Made by a program: the position numbers and the translations under genes. A DNA stretch of 64,000 bases from Gluconobacter cerinus (GTDB taxonomy: Bacteria; Pseudomonadota; Alphaproteobacteria; Acetobacterales; Acetobacteraceae), in contig NZ_BEWM01000003.1 in assembly GCF_002723935.1 (NCBI RefSeq), positions 496,001 to 560,000 on the forward strand, given 5' to 3'. Below are positions 37,323-46,307 of this stretch, one piece after another (position 1 is the first letter of the stretch; every line of letters begins with the position of its first letter). The notes below the pieces were generated by a model. It did not search any database. It worked only from the letters and a program-made list of their open reading frames with translations, and was not told the origin of the DNA.

Positions 37323-38744
37323 TCAGCCTGCGTCTGCGAGGGAAGCGATGATACGCGCCCAGGACCTCACACCTTTGTGGAAAGAGTCTAGGCCATATTG
37401 CTCATTGGGAGAGTGAATGCGGTCATCAGACTGTGCAAAGCCGACCATGAGCGCATCCAGTCCTAACGCGTCCCGTACTTCGCCAGCCACTGGGATGGAC
37501 CCACCGCAGCCGATCGTAGCGGCAGGGATGCCCCATTCGTCAGTTAGAGCTTTCAGTGTGGGAGCAAGAAAGCGACTGTCACGGGAAACTTCAAAGCCGG
37601 GTGAGCCGCCATGCGCTGTAAATGTAACCTTGGCGTCTGCTGGCAGGGCAGCATTCACATGCGCGCGGAAGGTTTCGCGGATTTTGTCTGGTTCCTGCCC
37701 CGGCACAAGCCGGAAGGACACTTTCGCCATTGCTTTTGCGGGAAGGACTGTCTTGAAGCCCTCGCCTTCGTATCCGCCAGAAATACCGTTAATTTCGCAA
37801 CTTGGGCGGCACCAGGTCTGCTCAATGGCGGTATAGTCCTTTTCCCCGGCCGCGACGGATAGGCCAGCTTCTTCCAGTAGGGCCGCATCATCTGGAAACA
37901 GTGTTTTCCATTGTGCGCGTGTCTCTGGGGACGGGTCCTGAATGCCGTCGTAGAACCCAGGAAGGGTTACACGTCCGTCAGCATCGCGGAGTGAAGCCAA
38001 AATCTGACACAACAGGGCAATAGGATTGGCTGCAGCGTTGCCGTAGATGCCTGAATGCAGGTCATGAGAGGCACATTCGATGATGATTTCTTCCGCCATC
38101 ATGCCTCGGAGTGAAGTCGTAATGCCGGGGGTCTGCCGGTCGGCCATCGACGTGTCACATACCAGAGCGACATCGGCCTTCAGCTCGGCAGCGTTCTCCT
38201 GAAGGAATGGCAGGAGATTGCTTCCTCCGCACTCTTCCTCACCTTCCAGGAGCACACTAACCTGCACCGGGATGGACCCGTGGACAGTTTTCCACGCCCG
38301 GCAAGCCTCTAGGAAGGTCATGACCTGGCCTTTATCATCGCTTGCCCCACGTGCCACGATGACCTTGCGTCCAGACGGTTCTTCTACAAGCCGTGGTTCG
38401 AATGGAGGTGCCTTCCAGAGATTTTCCGGGTCAGTCGGTTGCACGTCATAATGGCCGTAGAACAGGACATGCGGCTTGCCTGCCTGGGTAGTATCATGAG
38501 CCACGACCATCGGGTGTCCGGGGGCTGCCCAGCGAACTTCACGTATATCCGCGGTGAGACCCATGCTTGCCATATCTGCCTGAAGCCACTCCGCTGCTTC
38601 ACGGCAATCTGCAGCGTGTGATGGCTGTGTGGAGATGCTTGGAATTCTCAGGAGGCTGAAAAGCCGCTCGACAGAGGCATCAAGCGTCGTGTCGATATGT
38701 GAGAGGACAGCGTCCAGAGCGGAGGTGTGAGAAGTGGTCGTCAT
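37323..38744 (-). CDS. M20-family metallo-dipeptidase
   Basis: A 473-residue zinc dipeptidase/deacylase. The M20 metal and catalytic residues are visible in [15 protein letters not shown] and the Glu pair EGEEECGG. The dimerisation lid domain is inserted in the middle. The length and the ASDDKG variant fit the carnosinase-like subgroup that cleaves dipeptides. It lacks a signal peptide. It lies 4 bases after the large glycosyltransferase gene and 1 base before pdxA, but a functional link to either is not evident. Confidence 0.9.
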   Translation of the reverse strand: MTTTSHTSALDAVLSHIDTTLDASVERLFSLLRIPSISTQPSHAADCREAAEWLQADMASMGLTADIREVRWAAPGHPMVVAHDTTQAGKPHVLFYGHYDVQPTDPENLWKAPPFEPRLVEEPSGRKVIVARGASDDKGQVMTFLEACRAWKTVHGSIPVQVSVLLEGEEECGGSNLLPFLQENAAELKADVALVCDTSMADRQTPGITTSLRGMMAEEIIIECASHDLHSGIYGNAAANPIALLCQILASLRDADGRVTLPGFYDGIQDPSPETRAQWKTLFPDDAALLEEAGLSVAAGEKDYTAIEQTWCRPSCEINGISGGYEGEGFKTVLPAKAMAKVSFRLVPGQEPDKIRETFRAHVNAALPADAKVTFTAHGGSPGFEVSRDSRFLAPTLKALTDEWGIPAATIGCGGSIPVAGEVRDALGLDALMVGFAQSDDRIHSPNEQYGLDSFHKGVRSWARIIASLADAG

Positions 38745-38748
38745 TAGG

Positions 38749-41700
38749 TCAAAGTTCCGAAAGCGGTAATGAAATTCCGACGCGCGGGGCGAGCGTCTTT
38801 GCCGACGCTACGTCACCGTGATCTTCGTCATCAGAGATTGGCGCGGGTGTCGGGGTGTCAGATATTTTACGGGGTTGCAGCCGGATCGGAGCAGGCGCAA
38901 TGGGCCCTGCAGGTTTGTTCTGCCGGATCATGCGTGGCGGATGGGTTTGAGCCGGCAGAGCGTCCTGGCCGCTTGCCAATGCCAGAATGGCATTGAGCTG
39001 CTGGTCGAAGCGGATTGCTTTCGACGTCTCGGAAACTGTGTGACGAGACTGATTGCTGATTTCGTTCCAAAGTGCCTGATCTTGATACAGGCGCACGATT
39101 GCATCAGCAAACCTGTCGGGATCACAGAAACCGCCAGATACGCAATCTTTCCCATCTTCCCAATTCAACTGGGCTCGTGTTGTTTCTGTCAGTACTGCCG
39201 GTAAACCTGCAGCCGCAGCTTCAAGAATTTCCTTGGCAGAAGCGCTCATGACGCGTGATGGATCAACCAGGATGCGGCGAGAACGATACAGAGCGCTCAT
39301 ATTCACAAGGGACGGCAACGGCTCGACAAGCGAGGCACGTGTGTAGGGTGTTAGATCGACATCATCCCCAATCTGGCCCGCGATCAGAACTGTTGCGTCT
39401 GGCGGAAGCCGTCCCTCGAGTTTCTGAATAACGTCGAGCATGAACCAGTTCAGGCCGTCATGTACTGCATTTCCAGCATCAAGTACGGGTAAGGCAAACA
39501 GAATGCCGGAGCGTTCACTGAAGCCCGGCGTACTCGCGAGAGGGGTAACTGGCAGTTGGTCCAACTGCCTGACATTGCCGTAGCCAAGTTGACGGAGACT
39601 GTCTGCTTCCGCCTCATGGCTGGTGACCAGGACCTGACACATCCAGGCATCTGCAAGTTCCTGATCGAGGTCATCGAGCATCTGCTCACGGTCATCAACT
39701 GCTCCGACCCGTTTGCGGAGATATGTTTCTTCCGCGCCTGTTCCATCCAGGTCCAGAACGATGTTTAGTTCAGGCAGAGTAGCGGCATGTGCGCGAAGAA
39801 CTGTAGCGGTACGTCGCAGCGCGCTGCTGCCACTTACCCAGATCATGTCAAAAGATCCGCTGCGGTCGCGTAGGAAATCAGACAGCTCGGTAATATCGCT
39901 GTCGTTCATGATTTCGATGTCGGCCGGAAAATCCAGAGCGGTCGTTACAGTATCCGTGACGTCTCCGTCGATTGGAAAGACCGTAACGTGGTGTCCCTTC
40001 TGGCTTAGCGCGAGAACAAGATCCTGCCGTCGTAGATGGGGAGATCCCAGTGAGCGATGTGGCAGTCTGTCGCACAGAAAAAGAACGGTTGACACGCCAG
40101 ATGCAAAACGTGCCTTGAACAGTGAACTGCCCTGCATGGGGTGTCTGGAAAGAAGGGACGAGAAGCGCCGCCGCAACCAGTTCTGATTGCGTGTCAGGAA
40201 ATCGGCTGGAAGTGCGGTTGGGGGTCTGGTTCGATCAAGGATTGACGGGTCATAAACGATTTTCCCGCCGTGTTGACGTAAGGCCAAGCAGAGGGAAAGC
40301 AGTCGTGCTTCCGAGCCGATGCAATTCTGATCAATGCTGCCGCATTCTGCGAGTTTCTGCCGACGACAAAACAGCATGCCAACCGAAATGGCGTCTACCT
40401 GACGGCAGAACCCGATTGTGGGTTCGTTTGCCTTGGCGCCGGTGCCAAAGCGCAGTGTAGAGGCATCACGCCATACCACTGTTCCAGCTTCCAGCACGCG
40501 CCCATCGAGACCGAGGGACTGTCCACCAACGGCCCAGATATCAGGTGTCTTAAAGGCCTGAAGGGCGGCTCTAATGGTCCCCGGAAAGGGCTGCGTTCCC
40601 GGTTCTATCAGGAGTACAATTGGAGCGCGCGCTGCTTCTACGCCCAGATTGACCTGTTCGCTGCTGCTTGCGCGGAACGACGGACGCAGAACGCGGATCC
40701 CTTTGACAAAACGCTCGATCTGCGCGGTCTCATCCGTTGATCCGGCGTCAACGATAATGACATCGAGAGTGCCTGCGCCGTTGGCATGCAGGGCCGCGAG
40801 ACTGGAAAGTGTGTCCAGAAACTGGTTGGCCACCGGGATGATGACACTGACTTCCGCCGGGCGAATAAGGCGGAAATCAAGGGGCGCTCTGACGATGGAC
40901 GGAATAAGTGTTTCGGCGCGTCGCAGGTCCAGATTCTGGTACTGCTGTGCGGTGGCATCCGGGATGTCTTCTTCTACACCAAGGGTGCTCTGTGATTGTA
41001 CCCAGAGCGCAAAAATGTCTCTGAAATGCCGTTCCCTGAGTTTTCTTTGAACGCCAGGGTGGTGAGCAAACGCCTGGAGATCTACCCCCGTTTGCGGGAC
41101 ACGCATTTCCCGTGCGCCAAACCGGATGAAATGCTCGTACCCGTTCCGGAAGCCACCGTCCGCTACGATCGCGGCGACATCTGGATACAGCTGAGCATAG
41201 TGCGCTTCGCTGAACCATTGGTTCGGACTATACGCGACGGGATTTGAGTTTGTCAGATAGTGATGAAGAGCGTTGAGAAAGAGGCCCTGCTCTACTGCTT
41301 TTGCGACATCGGGATATGTAGCGAGATACCACTCCGGGTCGAAATACCAGGAACTACGGCATAGACCTGCTTCAGATGACATCAGGAACTGCCGAAAGTC
41401 TCCCTTTCCGTAATCGTATGACAAGCCTCGGCTCAGGCTCGCCATCCGGAAGACAGAAGTTTCGAAAAAGGGATGTGCCTGTCTGTGCTCGTGTTCGCCG
41501 TCGGTCAGGTAATGATCATATCCGTTGCTGAACCCCTGAGAGATCAGGACAGGCAAACTGACGTCTGGATTGCGGCTAAAGTAGTCCGTTTCTGAAAACA
41601 GCCAGTGCGGCGAGCGGCTGCGAAAGCCACTTTCACAATAGTGCAGAAAGCCACAGCTGAAGACGCCGTAACTGATCCCGTCTCGAACGTCCGGATTTTG

Positions 41701-41949
41701 ACGAAGATACCATTCCTCATCAAAGAACCGGTTTGGTGAAAGGCCTTTGCTGGCGCCTTTTTCAAGCCAGTGAGTTTCCATCGCCTCATTGCTGAGGTTC
41801 AGCGGCAGACCGTCATCGCTCAGAAGCTTTTCTTCGCGCAGAACGTGAGCATAGCGTGTCCGGTACCATTCCGCATCAAAGCGTCCCCACACGGGGGGAC
41901 GGCTACCGGAAAAAGCCGGGGAAGCTAGGATGTAGTCTTTCAGGCTCAT
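38749..41949 (-). CDS. Large glycosyltransferase with NPDV-type N-terminal repeats
   Basis: A 1066-residue protein with three parts. Residues ~24-290 carry about five degenerate repeats of ~42 residues. They have the pattern F-D/S-x-E-W/H-Y-x4-Y/N-PDV...G...HYxxxG, for example FDEEWYLRQNPDV at 76 and FDPEWYLATYPDV at 203. Residues ~365-580 are a family-2 GT-A domain (VSVIIPVANQ and VDAGSTDET, both with acidic nucleotide-binding residues). Residues ~630-980 look like a GT-B family-4 domain (LFLCDRLPHRS, ILVDPSRVMSASAKEILEAAAAGLPAVL). The protein probably builds a surface polysaccharide, but donor and acceptor are unknown. No other polysaccharide gene is adjacent. Confidence 0.8.
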   Translation of the reverse strand: MSLKDYILASPAFSGSRPPVWGRFDAEWYRTRYAHVLREEKLLSDDGLPLNLSNEAMETHWLEKGASKGLSPNRFFDEEWYLRQNPDVRDGISYGVFSCGFLHYCESGFRSRSPHWLFSETDYFSRNPDVSLPVLISQGFSNGYDHYLTDGEHEHRQAHPFFETSVFRMASLSRGLSYDYGKGDFRQFLMSSEAGLCRSSWYFDPEWYLATYPDVAKAVEQGLFLNALHHYLTNSNPVAYSPNQWFSEAHYAQLYPDVAAIVADGGFRNGYEHFIRFGAREMRVPQTGVDLQAFAHHPGVQRKLRERHFRDIFALWVQSQSTLGVEEDIPDATAQQYQNLDLRRAETLIPSIVRAPLDFRLIRPAEVSVIIPVANQFLDTLSSLAALHANGAGTLDVIIVDAGSTDETAQIERFVKGIRVLRPSFRASSSEQVNLGVEAARAPIVLLIEPGTQPFPGTIRAALQAFKTPDIWAVGGQSLGLDGRVLEAGTVVWRDASTLRFGTGAKANEPTIGFCRQVDAISVGMLFCRRQKLAECGSIDQNCIGSEARLLSLCLALRQHGGKIVYDPSILDRTRPPTALPADFLTRNQNWLRRRFSSLLSRHPMQGSSLFKARFASGVSTVLFLCDRLPHRSLGSPHLRRQDLVLALSQKGHHVTVFPIDGDVTDTVTTALDFPADIEIMNDSDITELSDFLRDRSGSFDMIWVSGSSALRRTATVLRAHAATLPELNIVLDLDGTGAEETYLRKRVGAVDDREQMLDDLDQELADAWMCQVLVTSHEAEADSLRQLGYGNVRQLDQLPVTPLASTPGFSERSGILFALPVLDAGNAVHDGLNWFMLDVIQKLEGRLPPDATVLIAGQIGDDVDLTPYTRASLVEPLPSLVNMSALYRSRRILVDPSRVMSASAKEILEAAAAGLPAVLTETTRAQLNWEDGKDCVSGGFCDPDRFADAIVRLYQDQALWNEISNQSRHTVSETSKAIRFDQQLNAILALASGQDALPAQTHPPRMIRQNKPAGPIAPAPIRLQPRKISDTPTPAPISDDEDHGDVASAKTLAPRVGISLPLSEL

Positions 41950-41998
41950 GCGGACCGTTTCCTCTGCGCGAAACTCTTACTTCAGTGCCAGCAGTATT

Positions 41999-42514
41999 TC
42001 AGTTCTGTTGAGTGCGGCGGCTTTGCCAGAGATCATGGAAGTTGATCGGTTGGATATTGCCCACAGGGAAGCCTGCTTCCCGGATCGTATTAAGCAGGAT
42101 CATTCTTGCGGACGGGAACAGATACCCAGGAGCATTGACCAGCAGCAGAGGTTCGACATCTGCCTGTGTGACCAGACCAGAAAGCGCAAAGAGACCCGCA
42201 TAAGCGATCTGAAGCTCATAAAGCGTACGGGCATTGTGTGTGGCTGACTGCGGGGCGTCCAGACCCTGAGCACGGATCACCAGCGTGACTTCGAAATTCG
42301 GGTGCCCTCCCGGAAGCTGCCGGGCTGTCACGTCGACTGTCATGCCGATATGGGGCTCGCCTGAAATATCGCGATAGATGTCAGGCGTATTCTGTACGTC
42401 GATGGACAGTGTGCGAAGGTATTGAGAGCCAAGGACGAGTGTAGGGGCAGCAGCCGGGCTTGCAGAAACGCCCGAAGCGCCCTGAAGTGTGTCTGCGTGA
42501 TCGTGATCGTTCAT
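41999..42514 (-). CDS. secB: Protein-export chaperone SecB
   Basis: SecB keeps precursor proteins unfolded and delivers them to SecA. The 171-residue protein has the SecB core. The blocks are [32 protein letters not shown] and the C-terminal [25 protein letters not shown] with its peptide-binding groove. The N terminus is ~25 residues longer than E. coli SecB and rich in Ala, Ser and His. The ATG at 42514 is chosen over the open frame to 42577. Confidence 0.94.
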   Translation of the reverse strand: MNDHDHADTLQGASGVSASPAAAPTLVLGSQYLRTLSIDVQNTPDIYRDISGEPHIGMTVDVTARQLPGGHPNFEVTLVIRAQGLDAPQSATHNARTLYELQIAYAGLFALSGLVTQADVEPLLLVNAPGYLFPSARMILLNTIREAGFPVGNIQPINFHDLWQSRRTQQN

Positions 42515-42641
42515 CCTGACCTTACCTTGTAAGCTATGCACGGTGTCCTGCGTAGTCGTCTGAAAGCGCAGCAACATGTCTGAAATAGTCTTGTGTCATG
42601 AGGGCGGCATTTTGGCTACCCGGCAACACTTTCTGCTGATC

Positions 42642-42932
42642 TCAAATGAACCTGCCACGTAGCATTCCCAAAGCTGGCAACGGCGCCCATCGTTTGGGTA
42701 ATTCGGCCCGGCGTATGCGCTCGATATGATAGACGGGCGGTGGTTGCTGCTCACTGATAAGAAATCGCGAGTAAGTCCTCACCTGAGCCATGCGCCACTG
42801 GCAGTCAGCTTCAGCGGCCTTTTGGGATAGATGAATATCTGCGACGACTTTGCGCTTTCCCTGTGAAGCAATGACAGCCCAGAGAAGATCAGCTTTTGGA
42901 AGTGTCGGTCGGAGGGGGATGACTTCGGACAC
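42642..42932 (-). CDS. Hypothetical 96-residue protein
   Basis: A small basic protein starting at a GTG with AAAGGGAG just upstream, which supports translation. It has many Arg and Lys residues, one Cys and no signal or membrane segment. No family was recognised. It sits between secB and the LapA-like gene on the minus strand, divergent from the latter. Confidence 0.55.
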   Translation of the reverse strand: MSEVIPLRPTLPKADLLWAVIASQGKRKVVADIHLSQKAAEADCQWRMAQVRTYSRFLISEQQPPPVYHIERIRRAELPKRWAPLPALGMLRGRFI

Positions 42933-43097
42933 AGCTCTCCCTTTCAGTGAGGCGCTGAGAATGTTATCGCCTTAAAGGAACGTCAGCATCGGTGCTTGGT
43001 TATGTTCCAGACGCAAGCACATCATGAGTGCTGACAGGAAATCAATCCTCCCGTGGTGCGGTTCTTGCCTCACGGGCAGCACGAATAGGACATTCCT

Positions 43098-43430
43098 ATG
43101 CTGAGACTTCTTTTTATTGTCATCTTTCTGGCCGTATTGATCGTATTCGCCCTGAGCAACACGGACCTTGAGCCGATCTGGCTGATTTCTTTTGGCTGGC
43201 ATCTGTCCGTGGGTACGCTCGCGCTGGGCATCGGTGTCGTGGGACTGATCTTCGGGTTTCTCACGGGCTGGGTGGGTGAGTTTCGTCAACGCTCCCGAGC
43301 TCGTCGCTCCGAAGCGCACGTCCGCACTCTGGAAAGCCAGCTTGTTGAGCTGCACCAGCGCCTTGATCGCCTCCAGACCCCGCCTGTTGCTGCCACGACA
43401 ACAGTGTCCTCACCTGAAAACCGGATCTGA
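43098..43430 (+). CDS. LapA-like (DUF1049) membrane protein
   Basis: A 110-residue protein with two N-terminal membrane helices (about residues 2-20 and 38-60) and a cytoplasmic coiled-coil-like tail (about 66-95). The segment LIVFALSNTDLEPIWL matches the lipopolysaccharide-assembly protein A domain. It begins a plus-strand run with pyrF (8-base gap) and trpF. Confidence 0.8.
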   Translation: MLRLLFIVIFLAVLIVFALSNTDLEPIWLISFGWHLSVGTLALGIGVVGLIFGFLTGWVGEFRQRSRARRSEAHVRTLESQLVELHQRLDRLQTPPVAATTTVSSPENRI

Positions 43431-43438
43431 CTTCACCC

Positions 43439-44149
43439 ATGACCAAGCGCACCCGGCTGATTGCCGCTTTTGATACAAACAGTCGAACGCAGGCAGAAGA
43501 GTGGTCTTCAAGTCTTGGGCATGCTGTTGATGCCATCAAGCTTGGCCTCGAATTTACGTATGCCTGTGGTCTGGATGCCGTTAAGTCCGTGTCTGCCGGG
43601 CATGAGTTGTTTCTGGACCTCAAACTGCATGATATTCCCAATACTGTAGCTTCGGGACTGTCCGCATTGGCGCCATTGCGCCCTGTCCTGACAACAATTC
43701 ACGCCTGTGGCGGCACCGAGATGATCTCACGGTCCCGCGAAGCCTTGGAGCAGGCTTTTCCGAATGACGAAAAGCGCCCCAAACTGCTAGCCGTAACTGT
43801 TCTGACGAGCATGGATGAAGCTGGACTTAGAGAAACCGGCGTTGAGGCTACGCCACGGGAACAGGTTCTGCGTCTTGGTAAACTGGCCATTCGTGCCGGC
43901 GCGGATGGCCTTGTATGCTCGGCACATGAGATTACTCTTTTGCGAGACGCTTTGGGCGATGATCCGGTTTTGGTTGTTCCCGGCATTCGGCCAGAGGGTA
44001 GCGCTTCCAACGACCAGAAGCGCATCATGACGCCCACTCAGGCAGCAAAAGCAGGAGCGGACTGGATTGTTGTAGGTCGCCCGATCACGCGTTCGCCCAA
44101 TCCCGCAAAAGCTGCGGCAGCTATTATGGCTGAGCTTGCGAGCGTATGA
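43439..44149 (+). CDS. pyrF: Orotidine 5'-phosphate decarboxylase
   Basis: The last step of UMP synthesis. The 236-residue TIM barrel has the catalytic block FLDLKLHDIPNTV (Asp-Lys-Asp triad), the AAFDT start and the phosphate-binding PGIRPEG loop, with WIVVGRPITRS at the end. It overlaps trpF by 4 bases. Confidence 0.95.
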   Translation: MTKRTRLIAAFDTNSRTQAEEWSSSLGHAVDAIKLGLEFTYACGLDAVKSVSAGHELFLDLKLHDIPNTVASGLSALAPLRPVLTTIHACGGTEMISRSREALEQAFPNDEKRPKLLAVTVLTSMDEAGLRETGVEATPREQVLRLGKLAIRAGADGLVCSAHEITLLRDALGDDPVLVVPGIRPEGSASNDQKRIMTPTQAAKAGADWIVVGRPITRSPNPAKAAAAIMAELASV

Positions 44150-44775
44150 CGAAAGTTAAAATCTGCGGTGTGCGAGATGTCGCGACCATGCAGCTTTGCG
44201 CCAGTTTAGGCGTCGACTGGGTTGGCTTCGTCTTTCATCCGGCATCACCGCGATACGTTTTGCCGGAACAGGCCCGCCGGTTGCATGAGAGTGTGTCAGG
44301 CGGTCTTACACCCTCTCGTGTCGGGTTGTTCGTCAAAGCCGATGACAAAACAATTGAGCACACTCTGCAAACAGTGCCGCTCAATGTTTTGCAGATTTAC
44401 GATTCAGTTGAGCGTGCAAAAGAAATCAGAAGTCGATTTGGACTTCCCGTCTGGTTGGCACGCGGGATGAAGTCCGCTTCGGATCTTCCTGTTCGCGCTG
44501 AGGTTGACGGATATGTCATTGAAGCCCCGCGGCAGGATGGAGACGATCGTCCGGGCGGCCTTGGGCGCACATTCGATTGGGCCTTGACCCAGGAATGGAA
44601 GGCTCCAGCCTTCTGGATGTTGGCAGGTGGCCTGACGCCTTCCAATGTTCAAAACGCTATTAATGCCAGTTCAGCGCCCGCTGTGGATGTGTCTTCGGGT
44701 GTTGAAAGCCGTGTGGGTGAAAAATCTCACAAATTAATTGAACAATTCGTCGAAAAAGCCCGCATAAGGGGTTGA
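44146..44775 (+). CDS. trpF: Phosphoribosylanthranilate isomerase
   Basis: It isomerises phosphoribosylanthranilate to CdRP in tryptophan synthesis. The 209-residue protein has the catalytic Cys in KVKICGV, FHPASPRYV, and the phosphate loop VDVSSGVES near the end. The ATGA overlap ties it to pyrF. In many alphaproteobacteria trpB and trpA follow; here the gene is followed at once by tRNA-Ser and mobile-element remains, and its stop overlaps the tRNA promoter. Confidence 0.95.
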   Translation: MTKVKICGVRDVATMQLCASLGVDWVGFVFHPASPRYVLPEQARRLHESVSGGLTPSRVGLFVKADDKTIEHTLQTVPLNVLQIYDSVERAKEIRSRFGLPVWLARGMKSASDLPVRAEVDGYVIEAPRQDGDDRPGGLGRTFDWALTQEWKAPAFWMLAGGLTPSNVQNAINASSAPAVDVSSGVESRVGEKSHKLIEQFVEKARIRG

Positions 44776-44800
44776 TCTTCAAACAGACCTTTCGTAAACA
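44772..44800 (+). promoter_or_regulatory. Putative tRNA-Ser promoter
   Basis: TTGATC (44772-44777) and TAAACA (44795-44800) are 17 bases apart, with the tRNA starting 15 bases later. The -35 overlaps the trpF stop. The -10 is identical to that proposed for tRNA-Gln. Confidence 0.5.
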
Positions 44801-44815
44801 CCACCTCGCTCGACA

Positions 44816-44906
44816 GGAGAGATGGCCGAGCGGCTTAAGGCGCACGCTTGGAAAGCGTGTGTACGTTAATAGCGTACCGTGGGTTCGAATCCCACTCTCT
44901 CCGCCA
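44816..44906 (+). tRNA. tRNA-Ser (anticodon GGA)
   Basis: A class II tRNA with a long variable arm. The acceptor GGAGAGA (44816-44822) pairs with TCTCTCC (44896-44902), the anticodon stem CACGC/GCGTG holds loop TTGGAAA (anticodon GGA, reading TCC), and the variable stem is GTACG...CGTAC. The T arm is GTGGG-TTCGAAT-CCCAC, with discriminator G at 44903 and encoded CCA at 44904-44906. Mobile-element remains follow, so it is a likely integration site. Confidence 0.96.
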
Positions 44907-44940
44907 ACTATACCCCCACTATTAGTGACCGTTATTGACC

Positions 44941-44964
44941 AAGGGCAGCCATTTCTGCCCTTTT
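44941..44964 (+). terminator. Terminator after tRNA-Ser
   Basis: An 8-bp stem (44941-44948 with 44955-44962) with a 6-base loop is followed by TT, 35 bases past the tRNA. Confidence 0.65.
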
Positions 44965-45063
44965 CGTTCATCGGGTTTGTCCATTAATGATGAGAACAAA
45001 ACACGAACTTTAATCGTGATAGGGGATACCTATGGGGGTATCGTTTGAGGCGTGGGAGTATCG

Positions 45064-45235
45064 GTGCTGACAGACGTAGCAATCCGCAAATCTTTCCCGC
45101 GGGAATCTTAGTATAAACTCAGCGATGCGCAGGGTTTGCACCTTATTGTTCGCCCGAATGGCGCTAAGATCTGGTGACTGGAATATCGGTTCGGCGGAAA
45201 AGAGAAGACACCCTCGTCCAGTGTCTATCATAAGG
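45064..45235 (+). pseudogene. Remnant of a tyrosine integrase (P4-type N terminus)
   Basis: In the frame from GTG 45064 the translation matches the arm-binding (DUF4102-type) N terminus of prophage and island integrases: LTDVAIRKSFPRE, stop, YKLSDAQGLHLIVRPNGAKIW, stop, YRFGGKEKT. Family members read closely alike through TDxxIRxAKP, YKLxDxxGLxLxV and YRFxGKEKx. Two in-frame stops and loss of everything after about 57 residues, including the catalytic domain, mean it is dead. Its place 158 bases after the tRNA-Ser 3' end, in the same orientation, is typical of an island integrase. Confidence 0.85.
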
Positions 45236-45320
45236 ACGGCTGGAGGTTCGAAAAACCCCTTGGTTTTAAGGTTGCCTCTGTAATTCTGTTTTCCTCCGCG
45301 TACATTGGAGAGAGGATCGC

Positions 45321-46056
45321 ATGAAGCAGGTGGACTTCTTTGATGTTGTAGAGCAGCTGGCTCGCCTGCGTGGGTTTGTGATTAACTCGAAGCCTTTTCC
45401 CGGACTGTGGATTTTGAAGTGTTCCGCCCGCCCTGACCTGAAAGGGTCTTTGGCCCATGTGGATGGGGGAAAAGCGGACGGTCGCAGTTTGACCCGGTGT
45501 TGATGTTCAAAATTCTGGTGATCCACGCGCTGAACAATTTGTCCGACGAACGAACGGAATATTTGATCAACGATTGCCTATCCTTTACGCGTTTGCTGAT
45601 GCTTGGGCTGTCGGACCGCGTGCCGGACGCCAAACGGCCTGGCTGTTCCGTGAGCGATTCAGTTGAGCCGGTGCTATCGACATGCTGTTCAACCGGTTTG
45701 ATGCGATCCTGCAGGACACCATTGATCTACCGATGTCAGGTCAGATCTTGAATGCGACATTGGTTGCAGTTCCAAAGCAGCGCAAGACAAACGCTGAGAA
45801 GACGGATCTCCGGTAAGGCCGGCTCCCACAGGACTGGCAGAACAAACCCTCAAAGCTGTCTCATAAAAACAGCCATGCGCGCTGGATGCTGAAGTTCATC
45901 AAAGCGACAGGATGATGGAACATGTCGTGCAACGGATTTTGCCATTCCCGTTCATTGGTTACAAATCGCATATTTCTGTTGGCCGGAAGTTCAGGTTAAC
46001 CCGGGAATGGACAGCGACCGATACGGCAGCCAGTGATGGCGCCAGGCTACGCGAGC
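45321..46056 (+). pseudogene. IS5-family transposase, multiply frameshifted and truncated
   Basis: Pieces of one transposase appear in order across three frames. They are MKQVDFFDVVEQLARLRG at the start, VDFEVFRP, AHVDGGKADGRS, then FDPVLMFKILVIHALNNLSD with SDRVPDAK (about 45497-45632). Then come AIDMLFNRFDA, MSGQILNATLVAVPKQRK, WQNKPSKLSHK and HARWMLKF, and finally FIGYKSHISVGRKFRL with DGARLRE ending near 46056. This is the IS5-group (DDE) order. At least four frameshifts or stops are needed and the C-terminal third is gone, so it cannot be active. No terminal inverted repeats were identified. Confidence 0.85.
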
Positions 46057-46096
46057 CAAAGACCCCTGTCACAAACCGAAATTTTCAATCATCTAC

Positions 46097-46129
46097 AATA
46101 TTTTAACCATATAAAATAGTTAAAATATT
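46097..46129. repeat. Perfect 11-bp inverted repeat upstream of the sulfur operon
   Basis: AATATTTTAAC (46097-46107) and GTTAAAATATT (46119-46129) are exact reverse complements around an 11-base spacer. A second dyad, TAGTTA (46117-46122) with TAACTA, overlaps the right arm. The dyad lies about 180 bases before the first operon gene. A regulator-binding site is possible; it could also be part of the decayed mobile-element edge. TTGACA occurs at 46144-46149, but no convincing -10 follows. Confidence 0.6.
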
Positions 46130-46307
46130 TAATAACTATGAGTTTGACACAACAAAAGAATCACCACACAGTTTATTTGATATTCAATAATAACGAAACG
46201 GTATAGTTTTATGTTTGTCGTGTTGGCCAACTCCTGTCCTCCGATGATGCCGGGCTCTCCCCTGCTTTCACTCCCTTTGTTCGGACCGCACGCCACAGGT
46301 AGACACC

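Noticed and set aside
45321..45503. Reading 45321-45503 as a small intact gene
   Set aside because: Its sequence is the start of the IS5-group transposase, and the continuation lies in other frames.
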